DNA from: Pirellulales bacterium
Lineage (GTDB): Bacteria > Planctomycetota > Planctomycetia > Pirellulales > JAICIG01
Reading direction: 5' to 3'
Length of the DNA: 49,267 nucleotides
Assembly (NCBI GenBank): GCA_035533075.1
Contig: DATLUO010000262.1
Coordinates: forward strand, 1 to 49,267
Program-made: the position numbers and the translations under genes
Shown: positions 42,221 to 49,267 of the stretch, one piece after another
Position numbering within the stretch: position 1 is the first letter of the stretch
Layout: every line of letters begins with the position of its first letter
The notes under the pieces: generated by a model
Told to the model about the DNA's origin: nothing
Seen by the model: only the letters and a program-made list of their open reading frames with translations
Database searches by the model: none

Positions 42221-44458
42221 ATGCGGATTAAATCGACCTTGCCGGCCCGGTTGATCGTGCCGGTTCTATTAACCGCTTCCATCGCGCGCGCGGGCGACGA
42301 GGCCCGAATGGTCGCGATTGAACCCGGGCCGATGGCCCAAAAGCAATTGCAAACCGCGCTGATCGAAGCGCAGGCAGGCGACGTGGTTCGGCTTGCCGCC
42401 GGACGCTACGACTTCACGGCCACGATCTCGCTCGATGTCGCCGGCGTCACCCTCCGCGGCGCCGGGCCAGAACAGACGGTCCTCAGCTTCAAGAATCTGG
42501 TGCAGGGCACCGGCGGCGAAGGGCTGCTCGCCACGGCCGGCGGCTTCACCATCGAAGACCTGGCCGTCGAAGATGCCCGTGGCGACGCCGTGAAAGTCAG
42601 CGGTGCCGACGGCGTGACGATGCGGCGGTTACGCATCGAGTGGACCGACGGCCCGAAAACCACCAACGGCAGCTACGGGCTGTATCCCGTGCTGTGCCGC
42701 AACGTGTTGGTCGAAGATTGTACGGTACGCGGCTCGTCGGACGCCGGCATCTACGTCGGCCAGTCGCAGAACATCATCGTCCGCCGCAATCGGGCCTATC
42801 AAAACGTGGCGGGCATCGAGATCGAAAACTCGGTGTCGGCCGACGTGTACGACAACGACCTGACCGAGAACGCCGCCGGATTGCTGGTTTTCACGCTGCC
42901 CGACCTGGTGGAGAAGCAGTGCCGCGGCTGTCGGGCATTCAAGAACCGCATCGTGGCCAACAACCACGAGAACTTCGCGCCCAAGGGGAATATCGTGGCC
43001 CAGGTGCCCAGCGGCACCGGCCTGATGGTGATGGCCAGCGACGAGATCGAGATATTCGACAACGACCTGGAAGACAACCAGACCGTCAACCTGACGGTGA
43101 TCAGCTACCTCGCCACGCGGCTGGAATTCACCGACAAAGAGTTCGATCCGTACTGCGAGACGATTTGGGTACACGGCAACCGATTCGAAGGCGGCGGGGA
43201 AAAACCGGCCGGCGAGTTGGCCTTGCTCAAAGTCGTGCTGTTTCGCCGCACCTTGCCCGACATGATTCTCGACTGGTCGGAGAACCCGGCCCGGCAGGTC
43301 GACGGCTCGCTGCCGCCCGCCTTGCGCAGCCTGTTCAGCGACAACGGCGACGCGGATTTTGCCCGCATCGACCTGGCGGCCAAGGTGCCCAGCCCGAGCA
43401 AGGTCAGCCAGGACCTCGCCCCCTACGTCGGTCAGCATGCGCCGCTGGCGGCGGTGCAAATCAAGCGGGTCGGCGTGGCCAAACGTAAGCCGCGACGGCC
43501 GGTCCCCAAGCGGCTGTCGGAATACGGCTTCTTCCGAGGTGCCGGCGCCCGTCAGCAGCCGGCCGACGGAGTTCTGCCTTACGATGTCAACACGCCGCTT
43601 TTTTCCGATTACACGGTCAAGCACCGCTTCGTGAAAATGCCCAAGGGACCGGCTGCGAAATACTCGGCCGACGATGTGTTCGACTTGCCCCTCGGCACGC
43701 AGCTTATCAAGACTTTCGCCATGCCCCACGACCTTCGCCGGCCCGACGACGGCGAGCGGCTGTTGGAGACCAGGATTTTAGAGCGCGGTGACGACGGCTG
43801 GACCGGTGTGGCCTACCTCTGGAATGATGAACAAACGGAGGCATTCTTGGCCTTGGCGGGAGACACAATCGACGTCGAGTGGATCCACACCGATGGCGAG
43901 AAGCGGTCGAACAACTACCTGGTGCCCAATGTGAATCAGTGCAAGGGCTGTCATACGACGAGTGCCGGCATGGCGCCCATCGGCATCAAGGCCCGGCATT
44001 TGAACCGCGCGTTCGACTACGGCGACATGACCGAGAACCAGTTGAGCCATTGGACCAAGGTCGGAGCGTTATCGGGTGCGCCCGATGCCGACCAAGCGCC
44101 GCGTGCCGTCGCCTGGGACGACTCGACGGCCGATCTCGACGACCGCGCTCGCGTCTGGCTGGAGATCAACTGTGCCCATTGCCATCAGCCGGGCGGCAAT
44201 GCCCAGAACTCGGGCCTCGATCTGCGGCTTTCGCAGAGCGATCCGATGAAGCTGGGCGTGCTCAAGCCGCCGGTGGCGGCCGGCACGGGTTCGGGCGGAA
44301 TGCAATACGACCTTGTTCCCGGCCGGCCCGATCGCTCGATCATGATGGTCCGCCTGCGTTCGACGCACCCCGACGTAATGATGCCGGAACTGGGCAAGCG
44401 TCTGGTGCCGGAAGAGGCGGTGGAACTGATTCGCGACTGGATTGCGGCGATGAAGTGA
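42221..44458 (+). CDS. Fused parallel beta-helix / diheme cytochrome c protein (TIGR03805-TIGR03806 type)
   Basis: 745 aa; AGGAGG 4 bases before ATG 42221. A signal peptide ('LIVPVLLTASIARAG') sends it out of the cytoplasm. Residues ~30-390 form a right-handed beta-helix ('GVTLRGAGPEQTVLSF', 'DAGIYVGQSQNIIVRRN', 'GIEIENSVSADVYDNDL'). Residues ~420-745 are the HNE_0200/SO2930-like domain ('SEYGFFRG', 'LPYDVNTPLFSDYTVKHRF') with two heme motifs: CKGCH (~572) and CAHCH (~650), both CxxCH. Elsewhere the two parts are usually neighbouring genes; fusions have been noted. Function unknown, but two hemes imply electron transfer or a c-type peroxidase/oxidase activity. A transcript on its own. Confidence 0.9.
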   Translation: MRIKSTLPARLIVPVLLTASIARAGDEARMVAIEPGPMAQKQLQTALIEAQAGDVVRLAAGRYDFTATISLDVAGVTLRGAGPEQTVLSFKNLVQGTGGEGLLATAGGFTIEDLAVEDARGDAVKVSGADGVTMRRLRIEWTDGPKTTNGSYGLYPVLCRNVLVEDCTVRGSSDAGIYVGQSQNIIVRRNRAYQNVAGIEIENSVSADVYDNDLTENAAGLLVFTLPDLVEKQCRGCRAFKNRIVANNHENFAPKGNIVAQVPSGTGLMVMASDEIEIFDNDLEDNQTVNLTVISYLATRLEFTDKEFDPYCETIWVHGNRFEGGGEKPAGELALLKVVLFRRTLPDMILDWSENPARQVDGSLPPALRSLFSDNGDADFARIDLAAKVPSPSKVSQDLAPYVGQHAPLAAVQIKRVGVAKRKPRRPVPKRLSEYGFFRGAGARQQPADGVLPYDVNTPLFSDYTVKHRFVKMPKGPAAKYSADDVFDLPLGTQLIKTFAMPHDLRRPDDGERLLETRILERGDDGWTGVAYLWNDEQTEAFLALAGDTIDVEWIHTDGEKRSNNYLVPNVNQCKGCHTTSAGMAPIGIKARHLNRAFDYGDMTENQLSHWTKVGALSGAPDADQAPRAVAWDDSTADLDDRARVWLEINCAHCHQPGGNAQNSGLDLRLSQSDPMKLGVLKPPVAAGTGSGGMQYDLVPGRPDRSIMMVRLRSTHPDVMMPELGKRLVPEEAVELIRDWIAAMK

Positions 44459-44551
44459 CGCGTCGCCTGGCCGAGGTCCAAATGTAGTGAAATAAACCCA
44501 CCCAAACCGCACCCAAGTCCTTTCGCGAACGTCAGAAGTCTCTGACTTGTG

Positions 44552-45583
44552 TTAAGGTATCCGGCAAGAATCGGGCGTGGTCCGTTCGGAGGCCCGCGGT
44601 TGCGCGGCTACGGTCGCTGCCACGGCGACGCTGGCGGCCAAAGCATGCACCGCGCTCGGCGCGGCCGCCCGATTCTCCGGCGCGTCTTCCGCGACGATTT
44701 GCGAAACGGCAACGTCGGCTGTCGCCGCCTCGGCCTCGATTTGGGCGGCCATCATCTGATCGACCGCAGCTTCGTCAAACCGCGGCGACTTCGCTGGGGC
44801 ATCGTCCGACGCGGCAAGCAACGTCGGCGGGGCGTCTTCCTGTCTTTCTCGGTCGCCGCGCGAGGCCGCCGCGCTGCCCGGCGACGACGGATCCTCGTTC
44901 CCAGGCTGATCTTGGTTCGCCAAAAGAGCGTGGCCCGTCGATGAACGGTCGCCCGGCGGCGCCTTTGCGTGCGGTGCAAGCAAATCAATGTCGGCCGGCC
45001 GGCCCTCGCCGAGCGGCCGCGCGATCAACTCGGTCATCGCCGTCTTGGTGTCCGTCGCTCGACGCGCGGTCGGCGTGCCCACGCCCATAGGCACCGTGTT
45101 GCGATGGACCAAGCTCGTGTTGGCGCCGATGTTGAAGTTGCGAATGCCGTAGGGCGTGTTCGCCGCCTGGTAGTAAAGGTTCGGCGACAATTCGGGCGGC
45201 AGATTCTCGCCGGGGAAGGGAGGTCGGTCGTTCGGTATCCAAGACGGATGGTTGAAGGCCAGCGCGTCGTTGGCCGCGTAGCTGATATCCACGGGAACGG
45301 CGCTGCCGGTCGCGCCGACCAGGGCAATGTCTGCCGGGTTGGTGCTGTTCGAGGGTGCGGCGGAACCCGGCAGGGCAACCAGACCACTTTGAGCGATCGA
45401 CGACGCGTCCGGAGACACATTACCGAACTCGGTCGTGCCAGGCGCCAGACTCAGCGCGAGGCGTTCCTCCAGGGCTTCGAATCGTGCGGGATGCGAGAAG
45501 CCATGACGACGGTCGTGCCGCGGCTGACCCGCGCCGCGGCCCCGATGAGCCCCTGTTTGCCAAGCCTTGGCGAACTGCCACAT
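44552..45583 (-). CDS. Planctomycete sorting-motif protein, low complexity
   Basis: 343 aa; GGGGGAC precedes ATG 45583. Residues ~30-48 read 'HPARFEALEERLALSLAPG', the LExRL(A)LS signature at the N-terminus of planctomycete extracellular proteins (Planc_extracel type), normally followed by secreted domains. A middle part ('NLYYQAANTPYGIRNFNIGA') may be structured; the C-terminal ~150 residues are Ala/Asp/Glu-rich and probably disordered. The role is unknown; surface location is inferred from the motif. It lies alone between the cytochrome fusion and an exported helical protein. Confidence 0.75.
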   Translation of the reverse strand: MWQFAKAWQTGAHRGRGAGQPRHDRRHGFSHPARFEALEERLALSLAPGTTEFGNVSPDASSIAQSGLVALPGSAAPSNSTNPADIALVGATGSAVPVDISYAANDALAFNHPSWIPNDRPPFPGENLPPELSPNLYYQAANTPYGIRNFNIGANTSLVHRNTVPMGVGTPTARRATDTKTAMTELIARPLGEGRPADIDLLAPHAKAPPGDRSSTGHALLANQDQPGNEDPSSPGSAAASRGDRERQEDAPPTLLAASDDAPAKSPRFDEAAVDQMMAAQIEAEAATADVAVSQIVAEDAPENRAAAPSAVHALAASVAVAATVAAQPRASERTTPDSCRIP

Positions 45584-45885
45584 TTTCGTCCCCCTTTCTC
45601 ACTTTCTCAGGCCCCAGGGTGGAAATAGTATGCCGGACTAAGACAATTCTAAACCCGCTATTCCCCGAGACTTGCCGCCGATGGGGCATCTATCACGGCT
45701 TTTCCGATCACGTCTTTGATTGATCCGCAATGTCATTGCTTGCAATGCTGCTAGACCCGGCTTGCGACAAAGTAAGCTTATCAAGGTCGCGCGCCAGTTG
45801 CAAAAACGCCGGCCGATAGCGCATAATGAGCCGATCCGCGTCCCGCCTCGCTCGCCCCTCCTTTGGCTTTCGCAAGGTCTATCGC
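45584..45885. other. Divergent promoter region
   Basis: 302 bases between the sorting-motif protein and the next gene. On plus, TTGCAA (45798-45803), an 18-base spacer and CATAAT (45822-45827) could be a promoter for the 45886 gene. No repeats seen. Confidence 0.35.
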
Positions 45886-46764
45886 ATGTCCAAGCGCTCC
45901 GCTGTGGTTCTCTGTTTGGTTGGCAGTATGCTTCTTCCTAGCGCGGTTCTGGCCCGTGGGCATCGCGGCGGCGGCGGCTTCGGCATGATTTTCAGCGCGG
46001 CGGCGGCCTTTAACGCCCAACGGGCCGCTTGGGAGCGCCGGGAAGCGGCCGCCGAGAAGATTCGTCGCGCCAAGAACAATCAGGAACGCATGAAATATGC
46101 CGAGTTGGCGCGCAAGCAAGGCAAACCGCGGCTGGCCGCCACGCTTTATTTGCGGGTCGCCCTCTCGCGCAAGGAGAAGTACGCCCCCGCCGCCAAGGCC
46201 GCGCTCAAACAGATGGCTGCCGAAGGCCAGGCCGAGATGAAGAAAGCCGATGAATTGCTGGCCCAAAACAAGATCGTGGAAGCCTTCGAGAAGCTCGATT
46301 ATCTGGCCTGGGCCTACGAGGATGTGCCCAACTTCAACGAGGAGATCAAGAGCCACGTGACCCGCTTGCACAATGAGTCGCGCTATCAAGCGGTGCTCAA
46401 CGAAAAACCGGCGGCCGACATGCTGGCGCAGGCACAGGCCGCGGAACAGGACGATGCGCGTTGCTGTGCTTTCTGGATGTACGAAGCAACCGCCAAGTTG
46501 GTGCCCGCGCCTTCGGCCATCAAAGCAGAAGAACGCTATGAGGCGATGAAGAAGGACCCTGAGATCGTGGCCGAGGCCGAGGAGTGCCGCACCTTGCATG
46601 AATGCGACAAGCTATTCCACCAGGCCGAACTGCTGGAGAAATCGTTGCCCGAAAAGGCCGAGGCGCTGTTCAAGGACATCCTGGCCAAGGCGCCGCGCGA
46701 TTCGGAAGTGCATCAATCCGCCAAGCAAGAACTGGCCAAGCTGCATCCGGGGGCAAAGCGTTGA
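45886..46764 (+). CDS. Exported alpha-helical protein of unknown function
   Basis: 292 aa from ATG 45886, with AAGG upstream. Signal peptide 'VVLCLVGSMLLPSAVLARG', then a short Gly-rich part and long Lys/Glu/Ala helices with TPR-like rhythm ('AELARKQGKPRLAATLYLRV', 'ADELLAQNKIVEAFEKLDYL', 'AELLEKSLPEKAEALFKDIL'). Adjacent cysteines 'ARCCAFWMYEA' and 'EECRTLHECDKLFH' may form disulfides. No known family is recognised. It may bind partners in the periplasm, like the other TPR proteins of this window. Confidence 0.7.
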   Translation: MSKRSAVVLCLVGSMLLPSAVLARGHRGGGGFGMIFSAAAAFNAQRAAWERREAAAEKIRRAKNNQERMKYAELARKQGKPRLAATLYLRVALSRKEKYAPAAKAALKQMAAEGQAEMKKADELLAQNKIVEAFEKLDYLAWAYEDVPNFNEEIKSHVTRLHNESRYQAVLNEKPAADMLAQAQAAEQDDARCCAFWMYEATAKLVPAPSAIKAEERYEAMKKDPEIVAEAEECRTLHECDKLFHQAELLEKSLPEKAEALFKDILAKAPRDSEVHQSAKQELAKLHPGAKR

Positions 46765-46812
46765 TGCGGAAACTTCCGTGAGGCTCACGCCTCCCGCAGC
46801 CGGCGGACCAGC

Positions 46813-47520
46813 TTAGTCTGGCGCATCGGCATTTTTCGCCGGTTCGACGAGAAGGGCCGCCGTCAATGTCTCGTCGGCTTGAGACTCAGCTACCATGCCG
46901 CGCACGAATCGTGCCGCCCAGAAAAAAGCCGCCGGCAGCGCTGCACCGATAGCGATGTACCACCAAAAACCTCTCATTTCGGCCAGGGCAGCGTCGAACA
47001 TGACCGCTGACACGGCTAACAGCCCTGCACCGATGAAGACGACTGAGCCGAAGTAAGCAATCGGCAACACCGCCGACAAGAACACCACGCGTCGCCACGG
47101 TGTGGCAACGCCCGCCCGCGAGAGCGTCTGCACCGACAAGGCCCACATTAGAGTGCTCGCGGTCCAGGCGAAAATGTAAAGGAACCGCATTTGCGGGGCT
47201 TCCGATGGCACCGCCAGGCGAATGAGCGCCACGGGAAGCTGGAACAAAAACACGAGCGCCAGGAAATCGGCGATGGTGAATTGCGTCGGCCGCCGCCTGT
47301 ATCGCGCCTCGGAGTCGAGCGGGCCGAGAACGTATCGGCCGATGACGACCAGTGCCAGCACCAGGCCGACAATGACCACGATCCCGCCAATCAAACCGAA
47401 CTCGCCGGCACGTCGCGGGCCACCCAGTTTGATGATGCCAAGGCCAAGCATCGTCAGTGCGACGGCCGCGACCGTCTTGGCGACGTCGAAATCCGATTTG
47501 AATGGACTTGCAGGGCACAT
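46813..47520 (-). CDS. Membrane protein of unknown function
   Basis: 235 aa from ATG 47520. Around six membrane helices: 'VAAVALTMLGLGIIKLG', 'FGLIGGIVVIVGLVLALVVI', 'IADFLALVFLFQLPVALI', 'FLYIFAWTASTLMWAL', 'VVFLSAVLPIAYFGSVVF' and 'WWYIAIGAALPAAFFWA'. The short 'ARYRRRPTQFTIADFLAL' pattern before a helix is common in planctomycete membrane proteins in my recollection. No function. It precedes the fah gene region without overlap and is probably separately expressed. Confidence 0.7.
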   Translation of the reverse strand: MCPASPFKSDFDVAKTVAAVALTMLGLGIIKLGGPRRAGEFGLIGGIVVIVGLVLALVVIGRYVLGPLDSEARYRRRPTQFTIADFLALVFLFQLPVALIRLAVPSEAPQMRFLYIFAWTASTLMWALSVQTLSRAGVATPWRRVVFLSAVLPIAYFGSVVFIGAGLLAVSAVMFDAALAEMRGFWWYIAIGAALPAAFFWAARFVRGMVAESQADETLTAALLVEPAKNADAPD

Positions 47521-47646
47521 AACCTGTGGCACCGTGGCGAAGAAGTGGCGGCCGAATTGGTCGGCTTCGCTCCCTGCAACATAGCATGGCGAACGGCATC
47601 GGGCTAAGGACGTGCAGCGGCTCACTCCGCACGGCGCGGGGACGCA

Positions 47647-48921
47647 CTACGGCGTTGCGTTCGCCGGGAGCAGCGTCCCCGTCAGCTCGCCGAAACCCAC
47701 GCGGTGGTTGGCGGCCTGGCAGTAGCCGCTGATCGTGACGCGGTCGCCGTCTTCCAGAAAACGCCGCTCGACACCTTCGGCCAGCGCGATCGCCTCGGCG
47801 CCGCCTTGCGTCAGTTCCAGCAGGCTTCCGCGCGATTCCGGCGCGGGGCCGCTGATTGTGCCGGAGGCCAGCAAATCGCCCGTGCGTAGATTGCAGCCGT
47901 TGCTGGTGTGATGAGCGATCTGTTGCGCGATGTTCCAATACAGATACTTGAAGTTCGACGAACAGATGCGCCGCGGTGCCTCCATCTCCTCGGTTTGCAT
48001 AGCGACCTCCAGTTGAATGTCGTAAGCCTGGTGGTCGCGCGACCGCAGATAATCGAGCGGATGCGGGTTTTGCGTCGGCCCCGCCACGCGAAAGGGCGCC
48101 AGCGCGTCGAGCGTGACGACCCAGGGCGAAATGGACGTTCCGAAACTCTTGGCCAAAAACGGACCCAGCGGGACGTACTCCCATTTTTGAATGTCGCGGG
48201 CACTCCAGTCGTTCAACAGCACGAGGCCGAAGACGTGCTCGCAAGCCCGCTCGACCGCGATCGGCTCGCCCAAGTCGTTTCCTTGACCGATGAAATAACC
48301 GACCTCCAACTCGAAATCGACCGCTCGCGCGGGGTGGAACGTCGGCGCCTCTTTATCATCGCCTTTGGTTTGGCCCCACGGACGACGCAGATCGGTGCCG
48401 CTGACGACCACCGAGCTGGCGCGGCCATGATAGGCGATCGGCAGCCACCGCCAGTTCGGCGGCAAGGCGTGCTCGGCCCCCCGCAACAGAGTGCCGACGT
48501 TGGTGGCGTGCTCCTTGGACGAATAAAAATCGGTGTAGTCGCCGATTTCGACGGGCAGCAACATCTCGACCTGGTTCATCGGCACCAGGGCCTCGTGCCG
48601 TAGCGCGGCATCGTCTCGCAAGGTCGGCGTGTCGCGGTGCAGCAAGTCGGCGATTTGCCGCCGCACCGAACTCCACGCCTCGCGTCCCAGCGCCATCAAG
48701 GCGTTCAGCGACGGCCGATCGAAAATCGTGTCGCCGGGCGAGGCGGGCACGTGCAGCAACCCCTCGCGCTCGAGCACGGAGAGATCCAACACCCGCTCGC
48801 CGATAGCGACGCCGACGCGCGGCATACGAGCCCCCGGCGGCCGAAAGACGCCGTAGGGGAGATTGTGGATTGGAAAGTGCGAGTCGGGAGCGACCGGCAC
48901 CAAGCTTTCGTGGATCGTCAT
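47647..48921 (-). CDS. fahA: Fumarylacetoacetase
   Basis: 424 aa, full length. It hydrolyses fumarylacetoacetate to fumarate and acetoacetate, the last step of tyrosine/phenylalanine (homogentisate) breakdown, in the cytoplasm. Family stretches: 'FPIHNLPYGVFRPPG' at the N-terminus, 'YTDFYSSKEHATNVGTLLRG', 'PIAYHGRASSVVVSGTDLRR', 'FELEVGYFIG' (metal-binding Glu), 'VLLNDWSARDIQKWEYVPLG' (metal-binding Asp) and 'GDLLASGTISGPAPESRG'. Other genes of the pathway (hmgA, hppD) are not in the window. The R1 repeat and the M32 gene lie on the 5' side. Confidence 0.95.
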   Translation of the reverse strand: MTIHESLVPVAPDSHFPIHNLPYGVFRPPGARMPRVGVAIGERVLDLSVLEREGLLHVPASPGDTIFDRPSLNALMALGREAWSSVRRQIADLLHRDTPTLRDDAALRHEALVPMNQVEMLLPVEIGDYTDFYSSKEHATNVGTLLRGAEHALPPNWRWLPIAYHGRASSVVVSGTDLRRPWGQTKGDDKEAPTFHPARAVDFELEVGYFIGQGNDLGEPIAVERACEHVFGLVLLNDWSARDIQKWEYVPLGPFLAKSFGTSISPWVVTLDALAPFRVAGPTQNPHPLDYLRSRDHQAYDIQLEVAMQTEEMEAPRRICSSNFKYLYWNIAQQIAHHTSNGCNLRTGDLLASGTISGPAPESRGSLLELTQGGAEAIALAEGVERRFLEDGDRVTISGYCQAANHRVGFGELTGTLLPANATP

Positions 48922-48975
48922 AGTAAGCCGTTTGGCGAATTTGCAGTGTCACGATTCTATCAAGAACGCGGCCAC

Positions 48976-49119
48976 GTAGGGTGGGACCAGCGAGCTTGCG
49001 AGCGCCGGCCCACCATCGTTAGGCATCAGGCATCCGGCAAAAAGTCAATTCAAGTATCTCTGAACCCTGAACCCTGTTACGGTGGGCCGGCGCTCGCAAG
49101 CTCGCTGGTCCCACCCTAC
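48976..49119. repeat. R1 inverted pair flanking a GGGTTCA tract
   Basis: A full R1 arm starts GTAGGGTGGGACC at 48976; the inverted arm ends CCCACCCTAC at 49119. The ~66 bases between include two TGAACCC units (49061-49077). The right end gives the TAG stop (49116-49118, minus) of the carboxypeptidase gene. Confidence 0.85.
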
Positions 49120-49267
49120 GCCAGTCCGTAAAGCGGCGTCAATTTCGCCCGCAGATGGGCCAGCAGCGGCTCGTGCGACAGAGGCGCGCCGGTCACTAGC
49201 TCGACCAACTCGGCCGCGCTGTAACGCTGGCCGTGCAGGTGGATCTTTGACGCCAGCCAATCTCGCA
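49116..49267 (-). CDS. M32 family carboxypeptidase, C-terminal end only
   Basis: Only ~49 C-terminal residues are in the window: 'RDWLASKIHLHGQRYSAAEL' followed by 'VELVTGAPLSHEPLLAHLRA' and 'KLTPLYGLA'. This matches the end of Taq-type thermostable metallocarboxypeptidases (M32), cytoplasmic zinc enzymes that trim C-terminal amino acids. The HExxH active site lies outside. The stop TAG is the first TAG of an R1 repeat. Partial because of the window edge. Confidence 0.75.
   Translation of the reverse strand, partial: RDWLASKIHLHGQRYSAAELVELVTGAPLSHEPLLAHLRAKLTPLYGLA

Overview
The window looks like a chromosome segment of a high-GC planctomycete, probably close to Pirellulales. The supporting signs are a DUF1501 protein with a twin-arginine leader, a secreted protein carrying the planctomycete LExRL-type extracellular motif, a small Cys-rich exported protein ending in an 'RGPRDFL..PPSIGP' tail, many Uma2/TPR/Gly-rich proteins, a membrane-anchored Ser/Thr kinase, and dense dispersed palindromic repeats between genes. 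No rRNA or tRNA gene was recognised and no CRISPR array was seen. All calls come from reading the sequence; no database search was run.

Layout. 1-800: transposase remnant and a small unknown gene. 1009-2946: Gly-rich/TPR exported protein convergent with a Uma2 nuclease. 3045-7693 (minus): TatD, a small membrane protein, a double pseudo-enzyme (inactive HtrA-like domain, PDZ repeats, inactive alpha/beta-hydrolase domain), a polytopic membrane protein and YceI, tightly packed. 7928-11171 (minus): radical SAM protein and an FHA-GAF-sigma54 activator. 11898-15735: Nramp-like transporter, a frameshifted HEPN-like gene with two small partners, and a protein with repeated EI(L/I)AAAR motifs. 15746-17125: DUF1501. 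17173-23462: a cyanophycin locus, with DUF1854 protein and ABC exporter on minus and cyanophycin synthetase divergent on plus. 23469-24425: an ABC-2 ATPase whose permease is missing.

24426-33756 is an accessory island of lower coding density, with some stretches of visibly lower GC. It holds a group II intron RT fragment, a deletion scar joining an antitoxin-like gene to an HNH nuclease tail, five copies of an undescribed ~90-bp repeat, a MITE-like element, a two-gene operon (TIR-like/HEPN-like protein plus Mrr-like nuclease) bracketed by those repeats, a small HEPN-like gene, an IS4-type transposase remnant, a 674-aa GNAT-PIN-(GNAT-like)-EVE/ASCH-like fusion with an overlapping ASCH gene, and a 5'-truncated type IIG restriction enzyme. 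This is where a new defence or toxin-antitoxin system is most likely.

33880-49267 returns to housekeeping and envelope genes: threonine synthase, Ser/Thr kinase, a large TPR protein, YebC, a lipoprotein, a small Cys-rich exported protein, a fused beta-helix/diheme cytochrome c, a planctomycete sorting-motif protein, an exported helical protein, a membrane protein, fumarylacetoacetase, and the C-terminus of an M32 carboxypeptidase cut by the window edge. A striking genome-scale feature is that dispersed repeats beginning GTAGGG or GTAGCC sit exactly on the TAG stop codon of at least three genes.
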